A DNA stretch of 64,000 nucleotides from Candidatus Thiosymbion sp. (GCA_018435665.1 JAHDND010000048.1:62001-126000); one strand, 5' to 3'; numbered from the stretch's first letter, positions 17,452 to 27,038 are shown. Notes: generated from the sequence alone by a model not told the origin. A program made the numbers and translations.

Positions 17452-18399
17452 TTACAACCAGCCCTTGCGCTTGACCAGCAGGATGGGGACGACGGCGGCG
17501 GTGACGATCAGACTCAGGGCCAGGGGGTAACCCCAGGGCCAGACCAGTTCCGGCATGTGCTCGAAATTCATGCCATAGATGCCGGCGATGAGGGTGGGGG
17601 GCAGAAAGACCAGGGCGGCGACGGAGAAGATCTTGAGCAGACGGTTCTGTTCCATGTTGATGAAGCCCTGGGCCGCGTTGAGCAGGAAGTCGGCCTTTTC
17701 CGACAGGAAATTGTTGTGGGGCATCAGGGCCTCGATATCCTGCAGCAGTTCCGCGGCACGCTTGCCGTACTTTTTGGGCATCTGCGGCTGGCGCGCGAGA
17801 AAGCGAATGTCGCGCTGGCCATCCATTAGGCAGAGCCGGACCTTGCCCACCAGGTCCTCCTGCTCGGCCAGACCATCCACGGCGTCTTCCAGGTCCTGGC
17901 TGCGGCGGCCGAGCACCTCCAGTTGGATGGCCGACAGGGTGTGATAGGCCTGCTCCGTCTCATCGCCCAGACCTTCGATCTTGCTTTCCTGAAGAGCCAG
18001 CAGGATCTCCAGGGGGTCGGCGAGCAAGGTCATGCCCATCTTGTTGCGCCGACGCAGCAGGCGGGTATGAGGCAAGACCTGGGAACAGAGGGTGACCAGG
18101 CGTTCGCCATCATAGACCAGGGCAAGGTTGGAGTTACGTGGCTCGCCATCCGGACGGTGGAAGAAGAGGCTGTTGACTTGGAAGCCCTGGTCGAAGGCCA
18201 GGTGGTGAGAGCTGGATTCCAGTTCGTCGACCTCCTTCATTCTGGGGAGCGGCAGCTTGCACGCCTGCTGGGCCAGTGCCAGGTCGGCAGCCTTGGGTTT
18301 GACCAGGTCGAGCCATTGGGCCTCCTGCAACCAGAGTCCCTCCTCGTCGGCCTTCAGGGTGACCAGGCGACCTTCTTGCAGGCGGTAGGCTTTCAGCAT
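17452..18399 (-). CDS. corA: CorA-family magnesium/divalent cation transporter
   Basis: 315 residues from ATG 18399. The long acidic and helical cytoplasmic part is followed by two C-terminal membrane helices, with the selectivity motif YGMNFEHMPEL between them and a basic tail (KRKGWL). These are diagnostic of CorA, which moves Mg2+ (or Co2+/Ni2+, Zn2+ in the ZntB branch) as a pentamer. The periplasmic loop carries MPEL, as in true CorA proteins. Confidence 0.9.
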   Translation of the reverse strand: MLKAYRLQEGRLVTLKADEEGLWLQEAQWLDLVKPKAADLALAQQACKLPLPRMKEVDELESSSHHLAFDQGFQVNSLFFHRPDGEPRNSNLALVYDGERLVTLCSQVLPHTRLLRRRNKMGMTLLADPLEILLALQESKIEGLGDETEQAYHTLSAIQLEVLGRRSQDLEDAVDGLAEQEDLVGKVRLCLMDGQRDIRFLARQPQMPKKYGKRAAELLQDIEALMPHNNFLSEKADFLLNAAQGFINMEQNRLLKIFSVAALVFLPPTLIAGIYGMNFEHMPELVWPWGYPLALSLIVTAAVVPILLVKRKGWL

Positions 18400-18480
18400 G
18401 GCGGGCAATCTCGGTGGGGGGCTACACAAGGGGCGGATGATAATCCCCATGGCCCGATGTACCGCAAGGTCATGGCATGA

Positions 18481-19428
18481 CTACGGGAGGCGGGCGGGAC
18501 CTGCCGGCTTGAGCGCGGCGATCGTGGCGGAGACCAGATAGTCCTCGACCCCCCGGCCGGGGGCCCAGTCGCGGATGAATTCCCGGGACTGATCCTTGGG
18601 CTGGATGGCGATGGCGATGAAGCCCGCGGCGCGGAGCATGGCCTCCAGTGCCTCGATCCGGACCGCCCCGGCCATGCAGCCCGAGTGGAGGGCGGGGTCA
18701 TCCCGCCATTCCGGGGGCAGTTCGGCCGTGGCCACCACGTCGGAGATGGCCAACCGGCCACCCGGCTTGAGCACCCGCCAGGCCTCGCGGAAGACCTGGG
18801 GCTTGTCCGGCGACAGGTTGATGACGCAGTTGGAGAGGATGACATCCACCGAGGCATCCGCCAGGGGCAGGTGCTCGATCTCGCCGAGACGGAACTCGAC
18901 GTTGGTGAAACCGCCCCGCTTGGCGTTGTGCCGCGCCTTGCTGACCATGTCCGGGGTCATGTCGACCCCAATGACCCATCCGCCGGGACCGACGGCGCGG
19001 GCGGCTAGGAAGGCGTCGATGCCGGCCCCGGCGCCCAGGTCGGCCACCACCTCGCCGGGCTGGAGGGCGGCGATGGCGCCGGGGTTGCCGCAGCCGAGAC
19101 CCAGATCCGCGCCGGCGGGCATCAGGTCCAGATCGGCCTGACTGTAGCCCAAGCGCAGGGAGGCGAGGGTCTGGATGCTGACCTCCGGCCCTGGCCCGCA
19201 ACAACTGGGCGCGGGTCCACAACAGCTTGTCCCACCCTGCGCCTGGACGACCCGGGTGTAGTCCTGCCGTACCTGTTGGCGGACAGCATCGGCCTGGAGG
19301 GAGGCGGCGGCTGGGCTGTGGCCAGCAGTCGGGTCAACGGCGTCTACCCGGAGGCTGGTATCAATCTGGCCGCCAGCGTTATCAGCGCCATGACAGGGGG
19401 CGCTCTGGTGGTGAATTGGTTGAGTCAT
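18481..19428 (-). CDS. arsM: ArsM-like arsenite S-adenosylmethionine methyltransferase
   Basis: 315 residues from ATG 19428, which overlaps the upstream stop codon in ATGA. Cysteine pairs occur near the N-terminus (TSCCGPAPSCCGPG), then LGLGCGNPGAIAAL, the SAM-binding VVADLGAGAGIDAFLAARAVG, GVDMTPDMVSKAR, and SNCVINLSPDK plus HSGCMAGA, which supply the As-binding cysteines of ArsM. The enzyme methylates arsenite, giving volatile or exportable forms. It is about 11 kb from the arsenic operon, and its overlap with a sugar dehydratase gene is unusual. Confidence 0.88.
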   Translation of the reverse strand: MTQPIHHQSAPCHGADNAGGQIDTSLRVDAVDPTAGHSPAAASLQADAVRQQVRQDYTRVVQAQGGTSCCGPAPSCCGPGPEVSIQTLASLRLGYSQADLDLMPAGADLGLGCGNPGAIAALQPGEVVADLGAGAGIDAFLAARAVGPGGWVIGVDMTPDMVSKARHNAKRGGFTNVEFRLGEIEHLPLADASVDVILSNCVINLSPDKPQVFREAWRVLKPGGRLAISDVVATAELPPEWRDDPALHSGCMAGAVRIEALEAMLRAAGFIAIAIQPKDQSREFIRDWAPGRGVEDYLVSATIAALKPAGPARLP

Positions 19429-21308
19429 CGGTTTGTTTTGATAAGGTTCCGGGGGGAGGGATGCCAATCCGTGACGACCGCCGCCAGCAGGGCCGTCAAC
19501 TCCGCCTCGTCATCCCGCGCCAGGGCTTCTGGCAGGTTGGCCAGGGCGGTCTGCACGGGGGTGGTGGGTGGCGCGGATGGCGAGGAGGCGCCCTCGGGCC
19601 GCGCAACGCGGATCTTGGGGTGGGGCGTGGGCGCGTAGGCCTCGGAGGCGTAGAACAATTCCTCGTAGAGCTTTTCCCCCGGGCGCAGGCCGGTGTAGAC
19701 GATCGGGATGTCCCGCCCGGGTTCCCGGCCCGCCAGGCGGATCATCTGCTCCGCCAGGTAGCGGATCTTCACCGGTTCGCCCATGTCGAGGACAAAGGTC
19801 TCCCCGCCCTGGCCGATCACCGCCGCCTGCATGATCAACTGGCAGGCCTCGGGGATGGTCATGAAAAAGCGTTCGATCTCCGGATGGGTCACGGTCACCG
19901 GGCCGCCGCGCTCGATCTGACGCTGAAAGCGCGGCACCACGCTGCCCGCCGAGCCCAGGACGTTACCGAAGCGCACGGTCAGAAAGCGGCAGGCGGCGCG
20001 TCGGCCCAGGTCCTGGCAGACCAACTCCGCGAAGCGTTTGGTGGCGCCCATGACGTTGGAGGGGTTCACCGCCTTGTCGGTGGAGATGAGCACGAAGCGC
20101 TCGCTGCCCCAGCGGACCGCCGCCTCCGCCATGACCTGGGTGCCGAGGACATTGTTGTGCAAGGCGGCGGCGATCTGGTCCTCCAGCAGGGGCACGTGCT
20201 TATAGGCGGCGGCGTGGAAGACCACCTCGGGGCGCTGGCGGGCGAACAGGGCCTCGACCTTGCCCGCGGCGGTCACGTCGAGGAGATAGCGGCTCAGGTG
20301 AACACCCTCGCCGCCGGACTCCGTCAACTCGGTCTCGATCTGGTAGAGATTGAACTCCCCCTGATCCACCAGGATCAGGCGGCGGGGGCGGCAGTGCCAG
20401 ATCTGGCGGCACAACTCGGCGCCGATGGAGCCGCCGGCGCCGCTGACCAGCACTACCTTGTTCGCCAGGCCGCGGCGGATGCCGACCCAGTCCAGGGTCA
20501 CCGGGTCCCGACCCAGCAGATCCTCCAGGGACACCGGGCGCAACTGGTTGACCGCGACCTGGCCGGCCATTAGTTCCTTGATCTGGGGCACGGTGCGGAA
20601 GGGTTTGCCCGCCGCCTCGCATAGGCCCACCAGGCGCTGCATCTCCCGCGCCGAGGCGCTGGGCACCGCCAGCAGGATCAGGTCGATGCCGAACACCTCG
20701 ACCAACTGGGGGATGCCGGCGCAGGCGCCGCGGATCGGCACCCCGTGGACCACGCTACCCTGACGCCTTGGCTTGTCGTCGGCGAAGGCCACTGGCACGT
20801 AACCCGCCTGGCGATCGCGCAGCAGGTCGCGGACCAGCATCTCCCCCGCCCGCCCAGCGCCGACGATCAGGACCCGCTGGCCGTGGCCGAAGTCCAGGCG
20901 CCGGTCCTTGAACCAGCGGTAAAACAGCCGTGGCCCCGCCAGTAGCAGCACCTGAAAGATCAGGAACAGCAACGGCAGGGAGCGCGGCACGAAGGCCATG
21001 CGGTTGAAGATGAACAACAACAATAGCAGCAGGGCCGTCCCCGTCCCGACCGCCTGGCCGATGCGCACCAGGTCGGTCAGGGAGGCGAAGCGCCAGACGC
21101 TGCGGTAGAGGCCGAAGGCCCAGAAGCTGGTCCCCATCACCAGCATCACCAGTGGCAACATCGCCAGCGCCTCGTCCAGGAACTCCGGCGGGATGTAGGC
21201 CAAATTGAAGCGCACCCAATAGGTCAGCCCCCAGGCCAGGGGGATCATCGCCAGGTCGTGGAGAAAGACCAGCAGCCGGGAGCGGATGCGTTGAAACCAG
21301 GGGGTCAT
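19425..21308 (-). CDS. membrane-bound nucleotide-sugar 4,6-dehydratase (WbpM/CapD/PglF family)
   Basis: 627 residues. Four N-terminal membrane helices (about 12-125) precede a first Rossmann fold (VLIVGAGRAGEMLVRDL, about 147-163) and a second, catalytic SDR domain with VLVSGAGGSIGAEL, FHAAAYKHVPLLE and STDKAVNPSNVMGATKR. These enzymes convert UDP-GlcNAc or similar sugars to 4-keto-6-deoxy intermediates for surface polysaccharides. No other polysaccharide gene adjoins it, although an rfb cluster is at the far end of the window. It ends in a low-complexity Ser/Pro-rich tail. Confidence 0.9.
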   Translation of the reverse strand: MTPWFQRIRSRLLVFLHDLAMIPLAWGLTYWVRFNLAYIPPEFLDEALAMLPLVMLVMGTSFWAFGLYRSVWRFASLTDLVRIGQAVGTGTALLLLLLFIFNRMAFVPRSLPLLFLIFQVLLLAGPRLFYRWFKDRRLDFGHGQRVLIVGAGRAGEMLVRDLLRDRQAGYVPVAFADDKPRRQGSVVHGVPIRGACAGIPQLVEVFGIDLILLAVPSASAREMQRLVGLCEAAGKPFRTVPQIKELMAGQVAVNQLRPVSLEDLLGRDPVTLDWVGIRRGLANKVVLVSGAGGSIGAELCRQIWHCRPRRLILVDQGEFNLYQIETELTESGGEGVHLSRYLLDVTAAGKVEALFARQRPEVVFHAAAYKHVPLLEDQIAAALHNNVLGTQVMAEAAVRWGSERFVLISTDKAVNPSNVMGATKRFAELVCQDLGRRAACRFLTVRFGNVLGSAGSVVPRFQRQIERGGPVTVTHPEIERFFMTIPEACQLIMQAAVIGQGGETFVLDMGEPVKIRYLAEQMIRLAGREPGRDIPIVYTGLRPGEKLYEELFYASEAYAPTPHPKIRVARPEGASSPSAPPTTPVQTALANLPEALARDDEAELTALLAAVVTDWHPSPRNLIKTNR

Positions 21309-21435
21309 GAAGGCATGGGATAACCGGCGGGTGATGCAGGTGCTACAGGTTACCCGCGGTATTCCCGGATGCCAACCTGGAATGCCGCCACCTCAGACCG
21401 GGGCTCGGCGGGAGGCCGGGCCCGGGCGGGACCCC

Positions 21436-23094
21436 TCAGGTGGTGACCTGGAGCAGGGTGCGAATGGTCTGGGCGCGGTGTTCCAGTTCCTTGGTCTCCC
21501 TGACCAGGTCGCCCGGCGAGGCCTGGCCGAGGCGCTGGCTCAGGGCCTCGAGGTCGTCCGCCTCCTGGAGCAGTTGGCCCCGCAGGCCGTTGAGCTGCTG
21601 GACCTGGGCGAGGGCGGCGCGGCGCAGTTCCTCCAGGGCCTCGTCGCGAAGGTCGGGGAGGGCCGCTTCGTGCAGTTTCCGCAGGGCGCGGGCCTCGTCC
21701 ATGGCGGCCTTCCACCAATGCATGAAGTTGGCGCGATGGTCAGCCAGGGTGTTGAGGGACCGGGCCATGGCGTCGATCTCGTCGCGAGAACCGGGGACGG
21801 TGGGGATCCGGTCGCTGGGGCTCTCGTGGGTGAGGCGATCGAGGAGCCCGGCCATGTCCAGCACCGGGCGCACGATGCGTCGGGTGAGGAGGACGGTGAA
21901 GAGGATGCCCAGGGCCACGGCCCCCAAGACCACCAGCAGATTGATCCGGGCCTGCGCCTGGGTGGTCTGGGCCAGGCGGTCCGATTCCTCGACCATCTCG
22001 CGATCCGCCCGCTCCAGGTTTTGCCGGGCCAGGGGTTCGATCTCCGCCGCGGCCTGGGCGATGGCCTGGGCCAGTTCCGCGATGGCGGCGTTCTGGGCCA
22101 CCAGGGCGAGGAAGTCCCGCTCGTAATTCCCCAGCAGGGCGGTGAGCTGGGCCTGGTCCGCCGCCGCCAGGGCCGAGCCCGCGATCCGGTCGAGGATGCC
22201 TTGGGCGAGGTCCTGGACTTGGCGCGCATAGGCGGCGTCGTCCCGGAGCAGATAGTCCTTTTCCCGCCGCCGCATCTCCAGGATGGCCGTTTCCAGGCCC
22301 GGCACGTAATGGGCGGACAGGATGGCCTCCAGGCGATGGCCGGCGTCACGGAAGGGGCCCTTGCCGCCCGGCACGTCCTGGCCGGCGAGGACGCCCTGGG
22401 CATAGTCCTGGAAGGTGGTGGCATAGACCTGGAGCTCGTCGAGGAGGGCCTGACGCACCTCGGGATAGAACCCGGAGGCGTGGATCAGCTCACGAAACTG
22501 GCCGATGAGGGTCTGGACCCGCTGGGCATACTGTTCCTCGCCCCGCAGCAGCAAGTCCTTCTCTCCCCGTCGCATCTGCAAGAGGGTGATGTAGAGCGCG
22601 CCGGCATCGAAATTGCGCGACCGTTCCTGGAGTTCATGGACCGAACGGCGAAAGGCCCCCTGGAGGCCGCTGTTCTCGTCCAGACCCTTGACCCGCCAGG
22701 CCGCGGCGATGCTCTCAAAGCCCTGCTGATAGCGTTCGGCCTGCTGGCTCATCCGCTGGCCCAGGTTGGCCAGGGCCGGGTCCGGGTCCTGGGCCAACCG
22801 CCCCGTCAGGTCGCGTAGCAGGCGCGTCTCCACCTCGACCCTTTGGATCGCCGCCTCCCGACGGTGGAGCAGAAACTCCCCTTCCGCCAGGCGGGCCTGG
22901 TTCAGATGAGTCTGGATGGCGAAGGCCTGGTTGACCCGGCCGACGAACAAGGACTGTAACTGGCCGTGATCCCGGATCAGGGCATCCTGGCCGTGGTGGT
23001 ATTGCCAGATGGCGGCCAGGTAGAGCAGGCCGACCAGGGCGAAGCCCAGGCCGATTTTCTCGCCGATACGCAGGCGATTGGCGAAGTGGTCCAT
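21436..23094 (-). CDS. HBM-HAMP transmembrane sensor lacking an output domain
   Basis: 552 residues. One membrane helix near the N-terminus (IGLGFALVGLLYLAAIW) and one at about 390-410 flank an all-helical periplasmic domain. It contains two copies of a sensor motif, MRRGEKDLLLR and MRRREKDYLLR, typical of helical bimodular (HBM) domains that bind small organic ligands. A HAMP segment (RRIVRPVLDMAGLLDRL) and a coiled coil follow, then the protein ends. No MCP hairpin, kinase or cyclase domain is present, so it must signal through a partner or act as a modulator. Confidence 0.85.
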   Translation of the reverse strand: MDHFANRLRIGEKIGLGFALVGLLYLAAIWQYHHGQDALIRDHGQLQSLFVGRVNQAFAIQTHLNQARLAEGEFLLHRREAAIQRVEVETRLLRDLTGRLAQDPDPALANLGQRMSQQAERYQQGFESIAAAWRVKGLDENSGLQGAFRRSVHELQERSRNFDAGALYITLLQMRRGEKDLLLRGEEQYAQRVQTLIGQFRELIHASGFYPEVRQALLDELQVYATTFQDYAQGVLAGQDVPGGKGPFRDAGHRLEAILSAHYVPGLETAILEMRRREKDYLLRDDAAYARQVQDLAQGILDRIAGSALAAADQAQLTALLGNYERDFLALVAQNAAIAELAQAIAQAAAEIEPLARQNLERADREMVEESDRLAQTTQAQARINLLVVLGAVALGILFTVLLTRRIVRPVLDMAGLLDRLTHESPSDRIPTVPGSRDEIDAMARSLNTLADHRANFMHWWKAAMDEARALRKLHEAALPDLRDEALEELRRAALAQVQQLNGLRGQLLQEADDLEALSQRLGQASPGDLVRETKELEHRAQTIRTLLQVTT

Positions 23095-23195
23095 AAGGGC
23101 CCCCGTGTCATGAGGTGGTTCGATCCAGATCCACTTTATGACCAGAAGGTGAACTTATGATGACGACGCGGCCAGGGCTGCTCCGGGGGCCGGCC

Positions 23196-24461
23196 TCAGA
23201 TCCGCTCCATGCGCACCTTGAGCACGGTCCGGGGATCGGCCTCCAGGACGGTGAAGCGGAAGCCCTCGTCCTGGACGAAATCCCCTTCCTGGGGGATACG
23301 GCGCAGGCGGGAGACCACGTAGCCGCCGATGGTGTGGGCGGCATAGACCGGCAGCTTGATGTGCAGCTTGTCGTTGACCTCGGAGAGGGGCGCGCGGCCG
23401 CTCATCACATAGCTGTTCTCGTTTTCCTCCTCGATGGTGAACTGGCGCTTGGACTGATATTCGTCGAAGTCGTAACCGACCTCGATGTCGCCCACCACCT
23501 CCTCGAAGATGTCCTCCATGGTGATGATGCCAATGGCGGAGCCGAACTCGTCCACCACGATGCCCATGTGGTCCTCCCGGGCCTGGAGGAGCTTGAGGGT
23601 CTGGTCGATGGTCTGCTGCGGGGACAGGTAGAGGGGGGGGCGGATGAATTCGCTTAGGCGCTTCTCCTCAGTGGTGGGATCGAGCATGTCCCAGGTGGTG
23701 AGGGTGAGCACGCCCTTGACGTTGGTGATGTTGCCCCGGTAGACCGGCAGGCGGTTGAAACCGTACTTGAGCACCGTCTGCACGGCGTCGGCGGTGGTGC
23801 GGACCTCGTTGAAGCCCACCACGTCCGCCAGGGGGATCATGGCCTGGCCCACGGTGGTGTCGGCGAAGCGGATGACGCGGCGGATGCTACGGCGGTCGAC
23901 CTTGCCCGGGGTGGCGCCGGTGCCGGTGTCGTTGATGTCGAGGAGCACGCTCAGCTCCTCCCGGGTGATGAAGAGGGTGTGGCCGGTGGAGGCCCCCCCC
24001 ACCAGGCGGGTGGCGAAACGGGCGATGCGGCTGAAGACGAACACCACCGGGTAAAAGATCATGGAGAAGAAGCGCAGGATGGGGATGATGGCCCGGGCCA
24101 CGTCGTCGGCCTTCTGCTGGAAGACGCTCTTGGGCACGATCTCGCCGAAGATGAGCAGGAAGGGTGTCATGACCAGAACGCCGATCAGGTCGCCGATATC
24201 GCCGAAGGCCTCGATGGCGATGATGGCGCCCAGGGTCGAGATGGTCACCGTGGCGATGTTGGTGCCCACCAGGGTGGTGCCGAGGATGACGTCCGGGGTG
24301 CGAAACATCTTCAGCAGCAGCGCCGCCTTGCGGTCCCCGGTCTTGGCCAGGTGGCGCATCTTGAACTTGTCGGAGTTGACGATGGCGATCTCCGAGCCGG
24401 AGAAGAAGCCCTTCAGCACCAGGAAGACCAGCATGATCAGGAAGGTGATGAGCAGTTCCAT
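23196..24461 (-). CDS. CNNM/CorC-family protein (DUF21-CBS-CBS-CorC_HlyC)
   Basis: 421 residues. A DUF21 membrane domain with FFSGSEIAIVNSDKFKM and LIFGEIVPKSVFQQ is followed by a CBS pair (VGQAMIPLADVV and DHMGIVVDEFGSAIGIITMEDIFEEVVGDI) and the C-terminal CorC/HlyC domain. Members act in Mg2+ efflux or cobalt resistance (CorB/CorC, MpfA). It starts just after a homologous gene, with only 9 bases between, so the two probably form a hetero-oligomeric unit. The older name hemolysin is misleading. Confidence 0.9.
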   Translation of the reverse strand: MELLITFLIMLVFLVLKGFFSGSEIAIVNSDKFKMRHLAKTGDRKAALLLKMFRTPDVILGTTLVGTNIATVTISTLGAIIAIEAFGDIGDLIGVLVMTPFLLIFGEIVPKSVFQQKADDVARAIIPILRFFSMIFYPVVFVFSRIARFATRLVGGASTGHTLFITREELSVLLDINDTGTGATPGKVDRRSIRRVIRFADTTVGQAMIPLADVVGFNEVRTTADAVQTVLKYGFNRLPVYRGNITNVKGVLTLTTWDMLDPTTEEKRLSEFIRPPLYLSPQQTIDQTLKLLQAREDHMGIVVDEFGSAIGIITMEDIFEEVVGDIEVGYDFDEYQSKRQFTIEEENENSYVMSGRAPLSEVNDKLHIKLPVYAAHTIGGYVVSRLRRIPQEGDFVQDEGFRFTVLEADPRTVLKVRMERI

Positions 24462-24470
24462 TCGGGTCTC

Positions 24471-25952
24471 CTAACGGGCGTCGGCGGTGGGGTTGCGGGT
24501 GGTGTCCGCGGGGGCGGCAGCGGCCTCCGCCCCTCCCGCGGGCGGGTGCGCCGACGGCGGTGGCGCTGGGTTCGGGGCCTCCCTTCCCACTTCCAGGGCC
24601 GCCTCCAGGCCCGGGGGGGCCTCGTCTTGAACGGCCTCCTGATCATCGATCAGCTCTTGCAGTTCCTGGGCTTCGAGGTCGCCTTCCTCCACCGGGGCCA
24701 CCCGCAGGCGGGCGATGCGCAAGCGGTCGACCTGGAGCACGGTGTAGCTATAGGCGTCGTGGGCGACGCTCTCGCCCACCTTGGGCAGGCGGCCGAAGAG
24801 GCGGAAGACCACGCCACCCACGGTGGTCATGACCGGGTCGGTGATGTCGATGTTGGTCAGGTTGTAGAACTCCAACAGCCGCATGTCGCCGGGGACGATG
24901 AAGCCGACCTCGTCGCGCTCGTGATCCGCGACGCTGCGCATGGGGCTGGAGATCTCGCCGAAGATGAACTTGAGCACGTCCTTGATGGTGACGATGCCCA
25001 GCACCTCGCCGAACTCGCCGAGGACGATCACCGAGCGGGTGTTGTGGCTCTGGAAGTAATTGAACATCTCGTCCACCTTGATGGTGGGGGGGACGAAATG
25101 GACCGGGCGCAACAGGTCCTCGATCTGGACCCGCTCCAGGTCGACGCCGCCGCGGATCAGCCTCAGCACGTCCTCCGAATAGAGGAAGCCGATGACGTTG
25201 TCCCAATGGCCGGAATAGACGGGGATGCGGGGGTGACGGTGGCGGCGGAATTCCTCGATCAGCTCCTCGATGGGCAGTTCGGCGTCGAGAAAGCGGATGC
25301 GTGGCCCCGGGGTCATGATGTGGGAGATCTCGGTGTTAGAGGCCTCCATGAGGTTGTCGATGAGCACGCGCTCGGTGGCGTCGATGACGCCCGTCTCCTC
25401 GCCCTCTTCCAGCAGGGTCTTGAGTTCGTCCGGTTGCAGCAGGTTCTCCCGGGCCACGGCGTCGCCGACCACCCAGGTGGTCACCCGATCCGCCACCAGC
25501 CGCACCGCCTCCCGCAAGGGGGTGATGAGCCAGATCCAGCGCGGCAGAATCTTGGCGCTGACGTTCTTGGAAAAACCAACCGGGAAGGTGACGGCGATGG
25601 TCTTGGGGGTGACCTCGCCAACCAGCAGCAGCAGGGGCACCATGACGACGATGTTGATCCAGCTCGCGTCCTCGGCGCCGAAAATGGTCAGGAGGATGGC
25701 CGCCATGTTGGCGGAGGAAGCGATGTTGACCAGTTCGTTGCCGCAGAGGATGGAGATGATCAGCCGCCGCGGCTCGTCGAGAAGGGCGTGGATGCCCTCG
25801 GAGGCCGGGTCCCGGGCATTGCGCAGCTTCTGCAGGTGGATGCGGCTCAGGGAGAAGAGGGCGGCCTCGGAGCCGGAAAAGATCGCCGAGCCCGAGAGCA
25901 GGGCGACCTGCAGGATGATACGGAGGATGAATTCGATGTCACCCGCTTCCAT
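24471..25952 (-). CDS. CNNM/CorC-family protein, second copy, with acidic/proline-rich tail
   Basis: 493 residues from ATG 25952 (MEAGDIEFILRII); the frame is open upstream but reads as non-protein-like proline/arginine runs. DUF21 (IFSGSEAALFSLSRIHLQK, VGEVTPKTIAV), two CBS domains (SHIMTPGPRIRFL; RSVIVLGEFGEVLGIVTIKDVLKF) and CorC domain are complete. About 70 extra residues at the end are Glu-, Ala- and Pro-rich, unlike its 3' neighbour. It is the promoter-proximal member of the pair. A role in divalent cation export is inferred from family. Confidence 0.9.
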   Translation of the reverse strand: MEAGDIEFILRIILQVALLSGSAIFSGSEAALFSLSRIHLQKLRNARDPASEGIHALLDEPRRLIISILCGNELVNIASSANMAAILLTIFGAEDASWINIVVMVPLLLLVGEVTPKTIAVTFPVGFSKNVSAKILPRWIWLITPLREAVRLVADRVTTWVVGDAVARENLLQPDELKTLLEEGEETGVIDATERVLIDNLMEASNTEISHIMTPGPRIRFLDAELPIEELIEEFRRHRHPRIPVYSGHWDNVIGFLYSEDVLRLIRGGVDLERVQIEDLLRPVHFVPPTIKVDEMFNYFQSHNTRSVIVLGEFGEVLGIVTIKDVLKFIFGEISSPMRSVADHERDEVGFIVPGDMRLLEFYNLTNIDITDPVMTTVGGVVFRLFGRLPKVGESVAHDAYSYTVLQVDRLRIARLRVAPVEEGDLEAQELQELIDDQEAVQDEAPPGLEAALEVGREAPNPAPPPSAHPPAGGAEAAAAPADTTRNPTADAR

Positions 25953-26163
25953 AAGGCATGCACCTGGGGCTGGTCCGGGAATCCGGAAAATGGAGAGGGC
26001 CTTTGCCCCGGGGTGGGGCTGGGGGATCAGGGGCCGGGGGCGCGGCGGTCGGGTTGGGTTGCCCGGCCGGGAGGGGGCGGCACAGCCTGAAACCGCTGAC
26101 CCTGGCAGGATCAAAATCTTAACAGGGAGGGGACTGGTCAATGGATGACCCTGATCAAGCAAC
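25953..26163. other. intergenic segment upstream of divergent genes
   Basis: Between the CNNM operon and the Pho box there is no supported gene. The segment is GC-rich up to about 26100, then becomes AT-rich. The leftward promoter for the CNNM pair should lie here but I cannot mark it. Confidence 0.3.
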
Positions 26164-26207
26164 GATGACAAAAAAATTGCCGTTTCTTGACATTTCGCTG
26201 ACAAAAT
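26164..26207 (+). promoter_or_regulatory. PhoB-type box, four 11-bp units
   Basis: Heptamers GATGACA, AATTGCC, CTTGACA and GCTGACA begin exactly every 11 bases from 26164, separated by AT-rich tetramers. This is the architecture of Pho boxes (direct repeats of a CTGTCAT-like heptamer plus 4 A/T bases). It lies about 150 bases before the DUF47-PiT operon on the same strand. phoB itself is not in the window. Confidence 0.75.
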
Positions 26208-26357
26208 AGCGGTTGCGCTGGGCGGGACATCGCCGTGGTTCCAGTGGATTCATGTCAACGGATCCAGAGGAGGCGGGGCGGCACGGGGGCCGCTTCCGGA
26301 GCTTGCCAGCGTGGTCGCCATAACACTTCCAAAACAATCGCATAAGGAGTGAGTCCC

Positions 26358-27038
26358 TTGAAAGGTACTAATCCTATCGCTTCGCTGTTCGCGCATTCCC
26401 CCTTCAAGCCGGTGCAAAAGCACATGGCGGTGGTTGCCGAGTGCGTCGCCGAGGTACCCGCGCTGTTCGAGGCCCTGATCGCCAACGACCAGGCCGGTAT
26501 CGAGAAGTCGAAGGACTTCATCTTTACCAAAGAGCACGAGGCGGACGCCATCAAGAATGACCTGCGGGCCCATCTGCCCAAAAGCATGTTCATGCCGGTC
26601 GATCGCCGCGACCTGCTGGACTTGCTGGGGATGCAGGATTCCATCGCCGACACCGCCCAGGACATCGCCGGCCTGCTGGTGGAGCGCGACATGCAGGTGC
26701 CCCCGGGCATGGCCGATGACCTCCGCGCCCTGGTGGCCCGCTGCGTCGATGCCGTGAATCAGGCCGGCGTGGTGATCGCCGAGTTGGACGAACTGGTGGA
26801 GACGGGCTTCGGCGGCCGCGAGGCCGAGACGGTCACGGGCATGATCGAGAAGCTGAATCTCATCGAGGACGACACCGACAAGCTTGGCATGGCCCTGTCC
26901 AAGGCCCTCTTCGCCCAGGAAGACAGTCTCAAGCCGGTGGCGGTGATCTTCTGGTACGAGTTGATCCAGTGGATCGGTGACCTGGCCGATTACGCCGAGA
27001 AGGTCGGAGATCGTCTGCGTCTCCTCATCGCCCGCTGA
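26358..27038 (+). CDS. DUF47 PhoU-like phosphate transport regulator, partner of PiT
   Basis: 226 residues. The start is set at TTG 26358 because AAGGAG lies 8 bases upstream, whereas an in-frame GTG at 26349 overlaps that site; the resulting MKGTNPIASLFAHSPF matches the usual family start. The protein is all-helical and PhoU-like, with FTKEHEADAIKNDLR and VIFWYELIQWIGDLADYAEKVGDRLRLL carrying the acidic E/D-x3-D metal-binding patterns. DUF47 proteins accompany PiT permeases and are thought to gate them. It sits 105 bases before a PiT gene and behind a Pho box. Confidence 0.92.
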   Translation: MKGTNPIASLFAHSPFKPVQKHMAVVAECVAEVPALFEALIANDQAGIEKSKDFIFTKEHEADAIKNDLRAHLPKSMFMPVDRRDLLDLLGMQDSIADTAQDIAGLLVERDMQVPPGMADDLRALVARCVDAVNQAGVVIAELDELVETGFGGREAETVTGMIEKLNLIEDDTDKLGMALSKALFAQEDSLKPVAVIFWYELIQWIGDLADYAEKVGDRLRLLIAR

